The notes below the pieces were generated by a model, which searched no databases, was not told the DNA's origin, and saw only the letters and a list, made by a program, of their open reading frames with translations. Made by a program: the position numbers and the translations under genes. Positions 54,223-63,494 of a DNA stretch of 64,000 nucleotides are shown here, piece by piece; position 1 is the first letter of the stretch; every line of letters begins with the position of its first letter. Source of the DNA: Conyzicola lurida (lineage in GTDB: Bacteria > Actinomycetota > Actinomycetes > Actinomycetales > Microbacteriaceae); NCBI RefSeq assembly GCF_014204935.1, contig NZ_JACHMJ010000001.1:2232001-2296000 (forward strand), given 5' to 3'.

Positions 54223-55289
54223 CTCTCGTCTCGGTCGACGACCTCGCCATCCCCGCCTCGGTCGAGGAGCCGGGTGCCGAGGCGTTCATCGAGATGACCC
54301 GCGTGCGCAACCGCATCTCGGTCGAGGCCACGGGCGGCTACGACCTCGCCGTGACTCCGGACGAGCTGCTGCCGGGCTGGCTCGACCAGCGGTTCGCGCC
54401 CAAGCGGATGCTCGTCGCCCGCATCGAGGGACGCATCGTCGGCAGGGCCGTCGCCGAGCTGCCCGTGCCCGGCTCCCCCGCCGCGTGGATCACCGTTGAG
54501 GTGCTGCCGGAGCTGCGGCATCGGGGAATCGGCGGAGCCCTGTACTCCGCGGTCGAGCGGCTGGCGGTGGATGCCGGGGCCACCGTGCTGCAGTCGTCGG
54601 TGCTGCAGGGCGAGAGCGGGTCGGTGGAACGCATCACCGCGCCGACCGGGTTCGGTTCGGTGCCGCGTGACAGCGAGACCACCCGCTTCCTCGTCGCCCG
54701 CGGGTACGGGCTGGAGCAGGTGACCCGGCTCAGCCGGCTCGAGCTGCCGGCCGACCGCGCAGACCTGCGGCGGCGCTTCGTGCGCGCCACCGCGATGTCG
54801 CGCGACTACCACCTCGCCTACTGGGCGGGTGCGACGCCCGACGAGTGGCTCGCGCACGTGGCGCGGCTGCGCGGCCGCCTCGCGACCGACGCCCCGCAGG
54901 CCGGCCTGGAGCCCGACCTGTCGCCGTGGACGCCCGAGCGGGTGCGCGACACCGACCGGGTCGCAGCGGCGAGCCCGGCGACGTCGCTCACCGTGCTCGC
55001 CGTGCACTCGCCGTCCGGCAACGCCGCCGGCTACACCACGCTCACGGTTCCCCGGCAGACCGCCCGCCCGGTCACGCAGGGCGACACGATCGTGCTGCAA
55101 GAGCACCGCGGGCACCGGCTCGGTCTGACCCTCAAGGTCGCGAACCTTCTGCGGCTCGGCGAGGTGGCGCCGGGCCACCCTCGCGTCGTGACCTTCACCG
55201 CCGAGGAGAACCGTCACATGCTCGCCGTCAACGAGTCCCTCGGCTTCCTGCCGTGGGGCTACGAGGGAGCGTGGAAGCGCGTGCTCTAG
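54219..55289 (+). CDS. Double-domain GNAT acetyltransferase (copy 2)
   Basis: A 356-residue paralogue of the preceding gene, in the same frame layout: EVLPELRHRGIGGALYSAVE in the first half, VLQEHRGHRLGLTLKVANLL and FTAEENRHMLAVNESLGFLP in the second, and the same YEGAWKR end. The GTG start at 54219 sits inside the preceding stop codon, with GGAGG at 54203-54207. The two are a tandem duplication that has diverged. Confidence 0.86.
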   Translation: MTLVSVDDLAIPASVEEPGAEAFIEMTRVRNRISVEATGGYDLAVTPDELLPGWLDQRFAPKRMLVARIEGRIVGRAVAELPVPGSPAAWITVEVLPELRHRGIGGALYSAVERLAVDAGATVLQSSVLQGESGSVERITAPTGFGSVPRDSETTRFLVARGYGLEQVTRLSRLELPADRADLRRRFVRATAMSRDYHLAYWAGATPDEWLAHVARLRGRLATDAPQAGLEPDLSPWTPERVRDTDRVAAASPATSLTVLAVHSPSGNAAGYTTLTVPRQTARPVTQGDTIVLQEHRGHRLGLTLKVANLLRLGEVAPGHPRVVTFTAEENRHMLAVNESLGFLPWGYEGAWKRVL

Positions 55290-55301
55290 CTACCCCTCGG
55301 G

Positions 55302-56240
55302 CTACTTCGCCGACGCCGCGTCGAGCGCCGCGATCTCGTCGGCGGTCAGCTCGAGCGTCGCCGAGGCGAGCAGGTCGGGCAACTGCTCGGTCGTACGCGC
55401 GCTGGCGAGCGGGGCGACGATGCCCTGGCGGGTGCGGAGCCAGGCGAGGGCGACGGATGCCACGGCCACGCCGTGCGCGGACGCCGCGTCTTCGAGGGCC
55501 GCCAGCACGCCGAGGCCGGTCTCGTTCAGGTAGGCGGCGGCGCCCTGGCCGCGGGGCGACTTGCCGTAGTCGTCGGCGGAGCGGTACTTGCCGGTGAGGA
55601 AGCCGCTCGCGAGGGCGTAGTACGGCACGACGCCGAGCTGCTTCTCGGCGACGATCGGGCCGAACTCGCTCTCGAACGGCTCGCGGTGCACGAGGTTGTA
55701 GTGCGGCTGGAGGGCCACCGGAAGGGCGAAGCCGTTCTTCTCGGCGATCGCGAACCACTCGGCGACGCGGTCGGCCGTGTAGTTCGACACGGCGATGTAG
55801 CGCACCTTGCCCGCGACGACGAGGTCGTTGAACGCGGACGCGGTCTCTTCGAGCGGCGTCTCGGCGTCGTCGAAGTGCGCGTAGTAGAGGTCGATGTAGT
55901 CGGTGCCGAGGCGGGCGAGCGAGGCGTCGGCCGCCGCGGCGACGGTTGCCGCGGAGAGGCCGCGGAAGTCGGGGTGCTGGCTCACCTTGGTGCCGAGCAC
56001 GACCGCGTCGCGGTTGCCGTTCTTGGCGAACCAGCTGCCGATGATCGTCTCCGACTCGCCGCCGGAGTTGCCGGGCACCCAGGAGGAGTAGCCGTCGGCG
56101 GTGTCGACGAAGTTGCCGCCGGCCGCGGTGAACGCGTCGAGCACGGCGTGCGATTCGGCCGCGTCCGAGGTCCAGCCGAAGGTGTTACCACCCAGCGCGA
56201 GGGGGAAGACGTCGAGGTCCGAGGTTCCGATTCTTGTCAT
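55302..56240 (-). CDS. Aldo/keto reductase
   Basis: A 312-residue AKR TIM-barrel oxidoreductase, NADPH-dependent. Catalytic residues: Asp and Tyr in FVDTADGYSSW, Lys in VVLGTKVSQH, His in DLYYAHFDD. The cofactor end is SVALAWLRTRQGIVAPLAS. Members reduce aldehydes and sugars; substrate unknown. It lies 18 bases downstream of the MFS gene and is likely cotranscribed with it. Confidence 0.92.
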   Translation of the reverse strand: MTRIGTSDLDVFPLALGGNTFGWTSDAAESHAVLDAFTAAGGNFVDTADGYSSWVPGNSGGESETIIGSWFAKNGNRDAVVLGTKVSQHPDFRGLSAATVAAAADASLARLGTDYIDLYYAHFDDAETPLEETASAFNDLVVAGKVRYIAVSNYTADRVAEWFAIAEKNGFALPVALQPHYNLVHREPFESEFGPIVAEKQLGVVPYYALASGFLTGKYRSADDYGKSPRGQGAAAYLNETGLGVLAALEDAASAHGVAVASVALAWLRTRQGIVAPLASARTTEQLPDLLASATLELTADEIAALDAASAK

Positions 56241-56258
56241 TGTGTTGCCTTTCTTCGC

Positions 56259-57482
56259 TTACGGATTCTGTGGAAGAGGGAGGGAGCCGGTCGAGGTGAC
56301 CCGGCCGGGAGCGGTGAACCAGGCGAGCGCCCAGACCAGGGCGGCGACGGTGACGAAGCCCACGCCCACCGTGGCGACGAGCGGTACTCCGCCGGCGGTG
56401 AAGGCGAGCGGGCCGACGGTGGCGCCGGCCGCGCCGCCGAGGAACATGCCGACCATGAACAGCGTGTTCGCACCGGCCGTGGCGCCGGGGTTGGCGGCGA
56501 GGGCACGGCTCTGGTTCGCCGACTGGATGAGCTGGTTGGCGAGGGTGACCACGAAGATCGTCGCGCCGAAGAGCCAGATGCTGTCGGAGTCGACGATCGC
56601 CGACGCGGTCGCGGCGAGCAGCACGACGAACAGCACCCCGGCGAAACGCAGCGGGCCGAAGCGGTCGATGAAGCGGCCGCCCTGTGTCGTGGCGAACCCC
56701 GCGGCGAGGCCGACGAGGCTGAACAGGCCGGCGCCGAGCACGCTCCAGCCGTAGTTGCCGCCGGTGAGGTGCAGCACCATCGACGACCAGAACAGGTTGA
56801 AGGTGCCGAAGACGAAGAACTGCATCACGGCGGACTGCACGAGCACGGGGCTCGTGCGGGCGAGCCGCAGGGTGGAGGCGAGCAGCGAGGCGTGGCTGCG
56901 GCCGGCACCCGAGAGGTGAAGGTCGGCGGTGAGCGACCGGCGCACGAGGGGAACGGCGGCGAGCACGAGCAGCGCGAACACCGCGACGACCCAGCGCCAG
57001 CCGATCGCGTCGATGAGCAGGCTCGCGAGGATGCGTCCGCCGAAGACGCCGACCAGCAGCGCGCCGACGAGCGTGCTCGTGGTGGCGCCGCCCTGGCCCG
57101 CGGGCGAGAGCTTCGCCGCGGTCGGGATGATCAGCTGGGCGATGTTCGCGACCAGTCCGACGACGAAGAAGCCGACGGCGATGCAGACGACGGTGGGCAG
57201 GATGGCGCTCAGGAGCAGCGCCGCGGCGAGCAGCGACGCCTGCACGGTGATCTGCCGACGCGGTTGCACACGGTCGCCGAGCGGCACGAGGAAGAAGATG
57301 CCGACCGCGTAGCCCACCTGCACCATCGTCGCGACGATGCCCGCGGCGACCGGTTCGACGCCGAGCGAGGAGGCGATGCCGGTGAGCAGCGACTGCGGCA
57401 GGTAGAGCACGCTCACCGAGACCGCGGACACCACGGCGAGGGAGAACAGACGTGTGCGCCACGTCCAGCTGTCAGTACCCAC
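56259..57482 (-). CDS. MFS transporter
   Basis: A 407-residue major facilitator with twelve helices. The loop 2-3 motif appears as FFLVPLGDRVQPRRQI. Overall it resembles YnfM/AraJ-type exporters. The start is taken as GTG 57482 with GGGGGA upstream; a TTG at 57512 would add ten residues. Substrate unknown. Followed by an aldo/keto reductase, which could detoxify or make its cargo. Confidence 0.88.
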   Translation of the reverse strand: MGTDSWTWRTRLFSLAVVSAVSVSVLYLPQSLLTGIASSLGVEPVAAGIVATMVQVGYAVGIFFLVPLGDRVQPRRQITVQASLLAAALLLSAILPTVVCIAVGFFVVGLVANIAQLIIPTAAKLSPAGQGGATTSTLVGALLVGVFGGRILASLLIDAIGWRWVVAVFALLVLAAVPLVRRSLTADLHLSGAGRSHASLLASTLRLARTSPVLVQSAVMQFFVFGTFNLFWSSMVLHLTGGNYGWSVLGAGLFSLVGLAAGFATTQGGRFIDRFGPLRFAGVLFVVLLAATASAIVDSDSIWLFGATIFVVTLANQLIQSANQSRALAANPGATAGANTLFMVGMFLGGAAGATVGPLAFTAGGVPLVATVGVGFVTVAALVWALAWFTAPGRVTSTGSLPLPQNP

Positions 57483-57540
57483 GCATCCCCCAGTAACTAT
57501 CTCTGGGGGCAACCGGGGCGGGGCCGTGATTATTTCCGGC

Positions 57541-58422
57541 TCAGCGCACCCGCTGGCAGAACGCGCAGAAGTGCGACCCGCGGTTCATAAACGACTCGCG
57601 CGTGATCGGGCGGCCGCAGCGCGGGCACGGTTTGCCCTGCTGGCCGTAGGCGTTGAGCGAGTGCGAGAAATAGCCGGAGGCGCCGTTGACGTTGACGTAC
57701 TGCGCGTCGAAGCTGGTGCCGCCCTCCCCGAGCGCTTTCTCGAGGACGAGACGCACCTCGGCGAGCAGCAGCTTCGCGCGCGGCCGCGACAGCGTCGACG
57801 TCGGCTGGTCGTAGTGCACCCGGGAGGCCCAGAGCGCCTCGTCGGCGTAGATGTTGCCGACGCCGCTGAGCAGGGTCTGGTCGAGCAGCGCGCGCTTCAC
57901 GCCGGTGGTGCGACGGGCGAGCCGCTCGAAGAACAGCCGGTCGTCGAACAGCGGGTCGAGCGGGTCGCGGGCGATGTGCGCGACCTGGCTCGGCACGAGG
58001 CCGTCGGGGGCGTCCGCGGTCGGGAGCAACCGGTCGACCGCCATCGAGCCGAAGATGCGCTGGTCGACGAAGTTCAAGCGCAGCGGACCGTGCTGCGGGT
58101 GGTCGAGCTCGAGCCGGATGCGCGTGAGCCGATCGTCGGTCGACCGGTCGCGCAGCAGCACCTGGCCGCTCATGCCGAGGTGTACGACGAGCGCCTCGGG
58201 CTCCTCCGCGAGCGTCGCCGCCAGCGGCATCCATAAAAATTTGCCCCGCCGTTCGGCCGAGAGGATGCCGCGGCCGACGAGCCGGTCGACGAAGTCCTCG
58301 CCGGGACCGTCGTGGCGGCGCAGCGAGCGTTCGTCGAAGACGGTGACGCCCGCGATCGTGGCGTCGGTGACGGCGGGTTCGAGGCCGGCGCGGACGACCT
58401 CGACCTCTGGCAGCTCCGGCAC
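57541..58422 (-). CDS. mutM: Formamidopyrimidine-DNA glycosylase (Fpg)
   Basis: A 293-residue repair enzyme that removes 8-oxoguanine and opens the sugar ring. The GTG start gives Pro2-Glu3 (PELPEVEVVRAGL), the catalytic N-terminus. Other features: KFLWMPL, the helix-two-turn-helix LLDQTLLSGVGNIYADEALW, and a C-terminal zinc finger with four Cys (CPRCG and FCAFCQ). Shares one base with the rnc stop (TAGTG). Confidence 0.95.
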   Translation of the reverse strand: MPELPEVEVVRAGLEPAVTDATIAGVTVFDERSLRRHDGPGEDFVDRLVGRGILSAERRGKFLWMPLAATLAEEPEALVVHLGMSGQVLLRDRSTDDRLTRIRLELDHPQHGPLRLNFVDQRIFGSMAVDRLLPTADAPDGLVPSQVAHIARDPLDPLFDDRLFFERLARRTTGVKRALLDQTLLSGVGNIYADEALWASRVHYDQPTSTLSRPRAKLLLAEVRLVLEKALGEGGTSFDAQYVNVNGASGYFSHSLNAYGQQGKPCPRCGRPITRESFMNRGSHFCAFCQRVR

Positions 58423-59114
58423 TAGGCGGAGGTGCGGGTGAGACGCGTCCAGGCCTCGAGCGCCGCGGCGACCTCGGCCTGCTTCTTGCTCGAGCCGGTG
58501 CCCGTGGCGATCTCGTCGCCGCCGACGATGACCGTGGCGTGGAAACGCTTGAGGTGGTCGGGCCCGCTGTCGACGATGACGTAGCTGGGCGCGCCGAGGC
58601 TGCGGCGAGCGGAGAGCTCCTGCAGGCTCGTCTTCGGGTCCATGGTGGCGCCGAAGCGTTCGGGGTCGGCGAGCAGCGGTGCGATCAGCCGGTGCACGAG
58701 CGCCGTGGCCTCGTCGCCGCCGCGGGAGAGATACGCGGCCCCGATGATGGCTTCGACGGTGTCGGCGAGCATCGACGACTTGTCCCGGCCGCCGGTGAGC
58801 TCTTCGCCGCGGCCCACGCGGAGGTACTGGCCGAGCCCGATCGAGCGGGCGATCTCGGCCAGCGCGACCGTCGACACGAGGCTCGCGCGACGCTTGGCCA
58901 GCTCGCCCTCGTCGAGGTCGGGGTGCTCGGTGAAGAGCATGACCGTGACGGCCTGGCCCAAAATCGAGTCGCCGAGGAACTCGAGGCGCTCGTTGTTCGA
59001 TCCGCCGTTTTCGTACGCGAAAGACCGGTGCGTCAGGGCGAGCTCGAGCAGCTCGGGGGCGATTTCGACCTCGAGCAGGGACGACAAATCGGCCCGGCTG
59101 GCCCCGTCAGTCAT
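58422..59114 (-). CDS. rnc: Ribonuclease III
   Basis: A 230-residue double-strand RNase. The signature is GGSNNERLEFLGDSILG with the catalytic Glu/Asp; LADTVEAIIGAAYLSRG is the second motif. The C-terminal dsRBD (about 155-228) has TSLQELSARRSLGAPSYVI and GTGSSKKQAEVAAALEAW. It processes rRNA. Start taken as ATG 59114. Together with yceD-rpmF upstream and mutM downstream it forms the standard actinobacterial order. Confidence 0.96.
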   Translation of the reverse strand: MTDGASRADLSSLLEVEIAPELLELALTHRSFAYENGGSNNERLEFLGDSILGQAVTVMLFTEHPDLDEGELAKRRASLVSTVALAEIARSIGLGQYLRVGRGEELTGGRDKSSMLADTVEAIIGAAYLSRGGDEATALVHRLIAPLLADPERFGATMDPKTSLQELSARRSLGAPSYVIVDSGPDHLKRFHATVIVGGDEIATGTGSSKKQAEVAAALEAWTRLTRTSA

Positions 59115-59162
59115 TGTGACCGAGGTTCCACGCACGAGCCGACTCGCAGTAGTTCAAGTGGA

Positions 59163-59366
59163 CTATACGTCCGCGACCTTGCGGCCCTTGTACTCCATGT
59201 ACAGGGGCGTGCCGGTGGAGTCTTCGACAACCTTCGCGCGGTGCGGGAGGCTGTAGGTGGTCTTGCCGTTCTCGACGGTCTTGACCAGGGTGGGGGCGGT
59301 TGCCTTCCACTGTGCGCGGCGCATGCGGGTGCTCGCGCGCGACATCTTGCGCTTCGGTACAGCCAT
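59163..59366 (-). CDS. rpmF: 50S ribosomal protein L32
   Basis: A 67-residue L32, normal length, without the four Cys of the zinc form. It begins MAVPKRKMSRASTRMRRAQW. The start is fixed by family likeness; the ATG shares one base with the yceD stop (TAATG). Codes right after the DUF177 gene, as in most bacteria. Confidence 0.95.
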   Translation of the reverse strand: MAVPKRKMSRASTRMRRAQWKATAPTLVKTVENGKTTYSLPHRAKVVEDSTGTPLYMEYKGRKVADV

Positions 59367-59947
59367 TAGCTTCTCTTCTCTCTCTCGGCGCGATCGGCAT
59401 CGCCTGCCGCCTCGCCTGCAACATCTGATTCGGATGACTGGAACCCGGCGAGCGCAGACCAGCGTGGATCTACGATCTCTTTGGGTTTCCTGTCCGGAAA
59501 ATCGGCCAGCCTTTCGCCCGTTTCCGGGTCGAGGCCTGGGCAATCCGGACGACATACCGGTTGAAACGGCAGTGACAGCACTACCGCATCCCTGACGGAC
59601 GGTTCGAGGTCAATATGGTCCTCGACAACCGTGTAGTCAAAAGCTTCGTCAACAGAGTACGCGAAAAGCTCCTGAATATCGACTTCGACAGGCAGTTCGA
59701 TCTCGTCGAGGCAGCGTCCGCACTCGCCCTTGGCGAGCGTCTGCACGTCTGCGGAGACCAGGATGCCGTCGTGGAGCGCTTCGAGGCGCACGTCGACGTG
59801 CATGGAGGCACCCTCGGGGATGCCGATCAGGGCATTGCCGAAGGCCTCGGGAACGGTGATGTCGAGCTCATGCTCGCGCATCTCGCCCGAGCGGTGCATG
59901 AGGTCGTACACCGGGACGGTGAACGGGGTGGGGGTGAAGTTCGACAC
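59366..59947 (-). CDS. yceD: DUF177/YceD-family protein
   Basis: A 193-residue YceD protein that acts in 23S rRNA and lipid-gene expression in other bacteria. The conserved Cys cluster is GECGRCLDEIELPVEVDIQE and PVCRPDCPGLDPETGERL. GTG start at 59947. The tail is acidic. It is the first gene of yceD-rpmF. Confidence 0.92.
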   Translation of the reverse strand: MSNFTPTPFTVPVYDLMHRSGEMREHELDITVPEAFGNALIGIPEGASMHVDVRLEALHDGILVSADVQTLAKGECGRCLDEIELPVEVDIQELFAYSVDEAFDYTVVEDHIDLEPSVRDAVVLSLPFQPVCRPDCPGLDPETGERLADFPDRKPKEIVDPRWSALAGFQSSESDVAGEAAGDADRAEREKRS

Positions 59948-59974
59948 AACCGAGAATTCTACGCTGAACGGCGT

Positions 59975-60013
59975 GGATGTCGCAGGCTCGGGTAGGCCGA
60001 GGCTGCGACATCC
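59975..60013. terminator. Perfect hairpin after the aminotransferase gene
   Basis: Stem GGATGTCGCAG / CTGCGACATCC (11 base pairs) with inner CTCGG/CCGAG pair. It lies between yceD and the aminotransferase stop and may terminate the aminotransferase transcript, but there is no clear U-run. Confidence 0.55.
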
Positions 60014-60019
60014 GGGATT

Positions 60020-60065
60020 TCGACAGGCTCGATCCGCCAGGTGCCAGGCCGGTCGGGCCTGTCGA
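60020..60065. repeat. Inverted repeat TCGACAGGC/GCCTGTCGA
   Basis: A 9-base-pair stem with a 28-base spacer, right behind the aminotransferase stop at 60072. It contains the same TCGACAGGCTC-type word as the hairpin at 61434-61475. Confidence 0.55.
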
Positions 60066-60071
60066 GACCCG

Positions 60072-61409
60072 CTAGAGCGTCGCCTCGACCGCGGTGAACG
60101 CCTCGTCGTAGATCGCCAGCGCCGTGGCGACCTCCTCGGGCGTCACGATGCAGGGCGGTACGACGTGGATGCGGTTGTCCGCGGAGAAGGGCAGCAGGCC
60201 GCGGGAGAGCAGCTCCTTCTTGAGCTGGCCGATGACGACGCCGGAGACCGGTTCGCGGGTCTCCGGGTCGGAGACCAGGTCGAGCGCCCAGAAGACGCCG
60301 AGACCGCGCACCTCGCCGATGAGCGGGTGCTTCGCGGCCAAGGCCGCGAGCCCGGGCGCGAGGTGGTCGGTGCCGATGGTGCGGGCGTTGTCGATGATGC
60401 CGTCGTCCTCCATGGCGTCGAGCGCCGCGACGATGGACGCCATCGCGAGCGGATGCCCGGAGTAGGTGAGACCGCCCGGGAACACCTGCGTCTCGAACGC
60501 GTTGGCGATCGACTCGGAGATGATGACGCCGCCGGTCGGCACGTAGCCCGAGTTGACGCCCTTGGCGAAGGTGATCAGGTCGGGCACGACGGGGCCGTCG
60601 TCGTCGGGGAACGCCTGCCAGGCGAACCATTCCCCGGTGCGCCCGAAGCCGCACATGACCTCGTCGAAGATGAGTACGATGCCGTATTTGTCGGCGAGGC
60701 GGCGCACACCGCGCAGGTAGCCGGGCGGCGGCACGAGCACGCCGGCGGTGCCGGGCACGGTCTCGATGAGGATGGCCGCGATGCCCGACTGCCCCTCCGA
60801 CTGGATGACGCGTTCCAGGTGCTGCAGGGCGCGTTCCGACTCCTGCTCGGGCGAGTCGGCCCAGAATTCGGAGCGGTAGGCGAAGGGGCCGAAGAAGTGC
60901 GCGTGGCCGCGGGCGAACTCGTTCGGCACTCGACGCCAGTCTCCGGTGGCCACGATGGCCGCGCCGGTGTTGCCGTGGTACGACCGGTACATCGAGAGCA
61001 CCTTGTCACGGCCGGTGGTCAGCCGCGCCATCCGGATGGCATTTTCGTTGGCATCGGCACCGCCGTTGGTGAAGAAGACCTTGCCGAAGCTGCTGCCGGC
61101 CCGCGCGAGGATGCGCTTGGCCGCCTCGCCGCGCGCGAGATTGGCGTGCGCGGGGGCGACGGTGGTGAGGATGTCGGCCTGGGCCTTGATCGCGCCGACG
61201 ACGGCCGGGTGCTGGTGGCCGATGTTGGTGTTGACGAGCTGGCTGGAGAAGTCGAGGTAGCGGGTGCCGTCGAAGTCCCAGACGGTGCTGCCCGCTCCCC
61301 CGGCGATCACGAAGGGCGTCAGTGCCCCCTGTGCGCTCCAGGAGTGGAAGACGTGCGCGCGGTCGAGGTCGTAGGCGAGTTCGCCGTCGGCGGGATTCAG
61401 GTCGTTCAT
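60072..61409 (-). CDS. Class III PLP aminotransferase
   Basis: A 445-residue omega- or beta-amino-acid aminotransferase. Motifs: FTNGGADANENAIRMARL, RSYHGNTGAAIVATG, LIFDEVMCGFGRTGEWFAW, and the PLP-Lys in LITFAKGVNSGYVPTGGV. It is likely to act on beta-alanine, taurine, GABA or putrescine; I cannot tell which. The companion ABC importer upstream (61488-64000) suggests uptake and first-step catabolism of an amine or pyrimidine-derived compound. ATG at 61409; 78-base gap from the SBP gene holds a strong hairpin. Confidence 0.92.
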   Translation of the reverse strand: MNDLNPADGELAYDLDRAHVFHSWSAQGALTPFVIAGGAGSTVWDFDGTRYLDFSSQLVNTNIGHQHPAVVGAIKAQADILTTVAPAHANLARGEAAKRILARAGSSFGKVFFTNGGADANENAIRMARLTTGRDKVLSMYRSYHGNTGAAIVATGDWRRVPNEFARGHAHFFGPFAYRSEFWADSPEQESERALQHLERVIQSEGQSGIAAILIETVPGTAGVLVPPPGYLRGVRRLADKYGIVLIFDEVMCGFGRTGEWFAWQAFPDDDGPVVPDLITFAKGVNSGYVPTGGVIISESIANAFETQVFPGGLTYSGHPLAMASIVAALDAMEDDGIIDNARTIGTDHLAPGLAALAAKHPLIGEVRGLGVFWALDLVSDPETREPVSGVVIGQLKKELLSRGLLPFSADNRIHVVPPCIVTPEEVATALAIYDEAFTAVEATL

Positions 61410-61433
61410 GGTGCTGTTCCTTCGGGGTTAGGC

Positions 61434-61475
61434 GGTCCCTGAGCTTGTCGAAGCCCTTCGACGAGCTCAGGGACC
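61434..61475. terminator. Long hairpin between SBP and aminotransferase genes
   Basis: Arms GGTCCCTGAGCTTGTCGAA and TTCGACGAGCTCAGGGACC, 19 bases with a single G-U difference, around GCCC. It is a strong stem between an ABC operon and the aminotransferase; with no U-run it could be a processing or stability element. The word CTGAGCTTGTCGAA is a frequent extragenic repeat in bacteria. Confidence 0.6.
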
Positions 61476-61487
61476 GTTGGGGGGATG

Positions 61488-62633
61488 CTACTCGCCGCCC
61501 TCCTTGAGTTCGACCTCGAGGGGCTCGAACGACGCGCCTTCCACGTCTACGCCTTCGTCGGTCAGTTCGGCGAGCGCCTGCTCGACGTACTCGTTGCTGT
61601 ACGCGGTGGCGGGCGGCTCCTCGGTGATGATGGTCGCGCCGGTCTCGTTGCTTGTCTCGAGCGCCATGGCCACGGTCGCGTCCCACGCGTCGGTGTCGAT
61701 CATGCCGATGCCTCCGGCGGTCGACGGCCAGATCAGCTTGTTGACCTCGTTGGTCATCCACAGCTGGTGCGAGAGGCCGAGGGTCGAGCCGGCGGCGGTC
61801 ACCTCGTCGGCGGCCTCCTGCGCGTTGTCGCGGGCGAAGACCCAGCCCTTGATCGAGGCCTTGATGAACTTGACGGTGGTCTCGGCGTACTCGTCGTCTT
61901 CGAGGCGCGACGTGTCGGCCCAGATCGCGTCCTGCAGCATCGAGGTGCCCTCCTCGTTCCAGTCGATGACGGAGAAGTCGTCGGCCGTGTAGAGCTCGCC
62001 GGTCTCGGGGTCGACCGTCTCGAGCAGCTGCGCGTACTCGTTGTAGGTCATCGCCTGTGCGGCGTCGATGTCGCCGGAGAGCAGCGCGTTCATGTCGAAG
62101 TTCTGCGACACGACCGAGACCTCGTCGGTCACGCCCGCCTTGTTGAGGCCGGCGTAGAGCTCCCACTCGTTGCCGTAGCCCCAGCTGCCGATGGTCTTGC
62201 CGGCCAGGTCGGCCGCGGTCTCGATGCCGGAGTCGGCGAACGCGACCTGCAGCGTGGCCGAGCGCTCGAAGATCTGCGCGACGTTGGTGATGTTCGCGCC
62301 GTTCTCGATCGAGCCGAGCACCTTGGGCACCCAGGAGATCGCGTAGTCGACGTCGCCGCTCGCGAGGGCGTCCTGCGGCACGATGTCGCCGCCGCCCTGG
62401 ATGATCTCGACGTCGAGCCCCTCGTCTTCGTAGTAGCCCTCGGCGGCGGCCGCGTAGTAGCCGGCGAACTGCGCCTGCGTGAGCCACTGGAGCTGGAGCT
62501 TGACCGGGGTGAGGTCCGAATCGCCGGAGGCCGTCTCCTCGGCAGGTTCGCTGGCGCTGCAACCGGACAGGACGAGTGCGCTGACTGCCGCGGCAGCGGC
62601 GAGCCCGTAGGTAAAACGCTTACTGTGCTTCAC
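61488..62633 (-). CDS. ABC transporter substrate-binding lipoprotein (NMT1/THI5-type)
   Basis: A 381-residue lipoprotein: signal [20 protein letters not shown], lipobox LSGC (Cys about 25). The mature part begins [20 protein letters not shown] and continues [20 protein letters not shown], which is the NMT1/RibY-like start; [14 protein letters not shown] is typical for this class II-like fold. Relatives bind hydroxymethylpyrimidine, riboflavin precursors or sulfonates; the ligand is uncertain. Confidence 0.9.
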   Translation of the reverse strand: MKHSKRFTYGLAAAAAVSALVLSGCSASEPAEETASGDSDLTPVKLQLQWLTQAQFAGYYAAAAEGYYEDEGLDVEIIQGGGDIVPQDALASGDVDYAISWVPKVLGSIENGANITNVAQIFERSATLQVAFADSGIETAADLAGKTIGSWGYGNEWELYAGLNKAGVTDEVSVVSQNFDMNALLSGDIDAAQAMTYNEYAQLLETVDPETGELYTADDFSVIDWNEEGTSMLQDAIWADTSRLEDDEYAETTVKFIKASIKGWVFARDNAQEAADEVTAAGSTLGLSHQLWMTNEVNKLIWPSTAGGIGMIDTDAWDATVAMALETSNETGATIITEEPPATAYSNEYVEQALAELTDEGVDVEGASFEPLEVELKEGGE

Positions 62634-62723
62634 GTGGTGCCTCCTTGTGTGGGTGCTGTCTCTTGGTGCGGTTCTTTGTTCGGCCTCCTCGGCGCCGTCG
62701 GCGAGTGGTCGTCTGTGGGGCCC
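62634..62723. promoter_or_regulatory. SBP-permease gap
   Basis: A 90-base gap between the permease stop and the SBP start. It has no clear terminator; the SBP ribosome site AGGAGG lies at its 3' edge on the minus strand. Confidence 0.35.
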
Positions 62724-63494
62724 TCAGGCCGGTCGGTGCCGGGTGAAGACGCGTTCGATCGCCAGGGTGGCGCCGAAGAAGATCAGGCCGACGATGATGG
62801 CGCCGACCACGAAAGCCCAGGCCCGGGCGTAGTTGCTGCCGGATGCCGCGGTCGTGATGAACGACCCGATACCCGAGCGCGGTCCCCCGAAATACTCCGA
62901 GACGATGGCGGAGATCACCGCGAGCGACGACGCGATGCGGAGCCCGGTGAAGACGAACGGGAGGGCGTTCGGGATGGTGACGGTGCGCGCTGTCTGCCAG
63001 CCGGTCGCGGCGTAGGCGCGCATGAGGTCGCGCTGCACGGGCCGCACCTGGCGGAGGCCGCGCAGGCTGTTGATGAACACCGGCACGAACACGGCGATCG
63101 CGGCGACGATGACCCGGGCGATCTCGATGCTCGCGCCGAACATCGTGTAGAGCACGGGCGCGAGGGCGACGATCGGCACGACCGCGATGGCCGCCACCAC
63201 GGGGGCGAACATCTCGTCGAGCACGCGCACGAACGCGGCGACGACGGCTGCGACGACGCCGAGCAGCGATCCGATCAGCAGACCGAGGAGGGCGTTCGTG
63301 CCGGTGACGAGGCTGGCGGCTACGATGCTCGGCAGCAGGGCTCCGAACTCCTCGAGGATGGCGAGCGGGCTGGGAAGCAGGAACGCCGGGATGTCGCCGA
63401 CGACGACGGCCAGCTGCCAGACGACGAGCAGCGCGACGAACAGGGCGACCGGCGGGAGCACGCGCGTGACGAAGGAGTTGCCCACCGTGATCAT
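62724..63494 (-). CDS. ABC transporter permease (NitT/TauT type)
   Basis: A 256-residue permease with six helices. The EAA loop appears as [20 protein letters not shown]. It belongs to the SsuC/TauC-like importers. It shares four bases with the ATPase gene upstream (ATGA at 63491-63494) and lies 90 bases before the SBP gene. Confidence 0.9.
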   Translation of the reverse strand: MITVGNSFVTRVLPPVALFVALLVVWQLAVVVGDIPAFLLPSPLAILEEFGALLPSIVAASLVTGTNALLGLLIGSLLGVVAAVVAAFVRVLDEMFAPVVAAIAVVPIVALAPVLYTMFGASIEIARVIVAAIAVFVPVFINSLRGLRQVRPVQRDLMRAYAATGWQTARTVTIPNALPFVFTGLRIASSLAVISAIVSEYFGGPRSGIGSFITTAASGSNYARAWAFVVGAIIVGLIFFGATLAIERVFTRHRPA

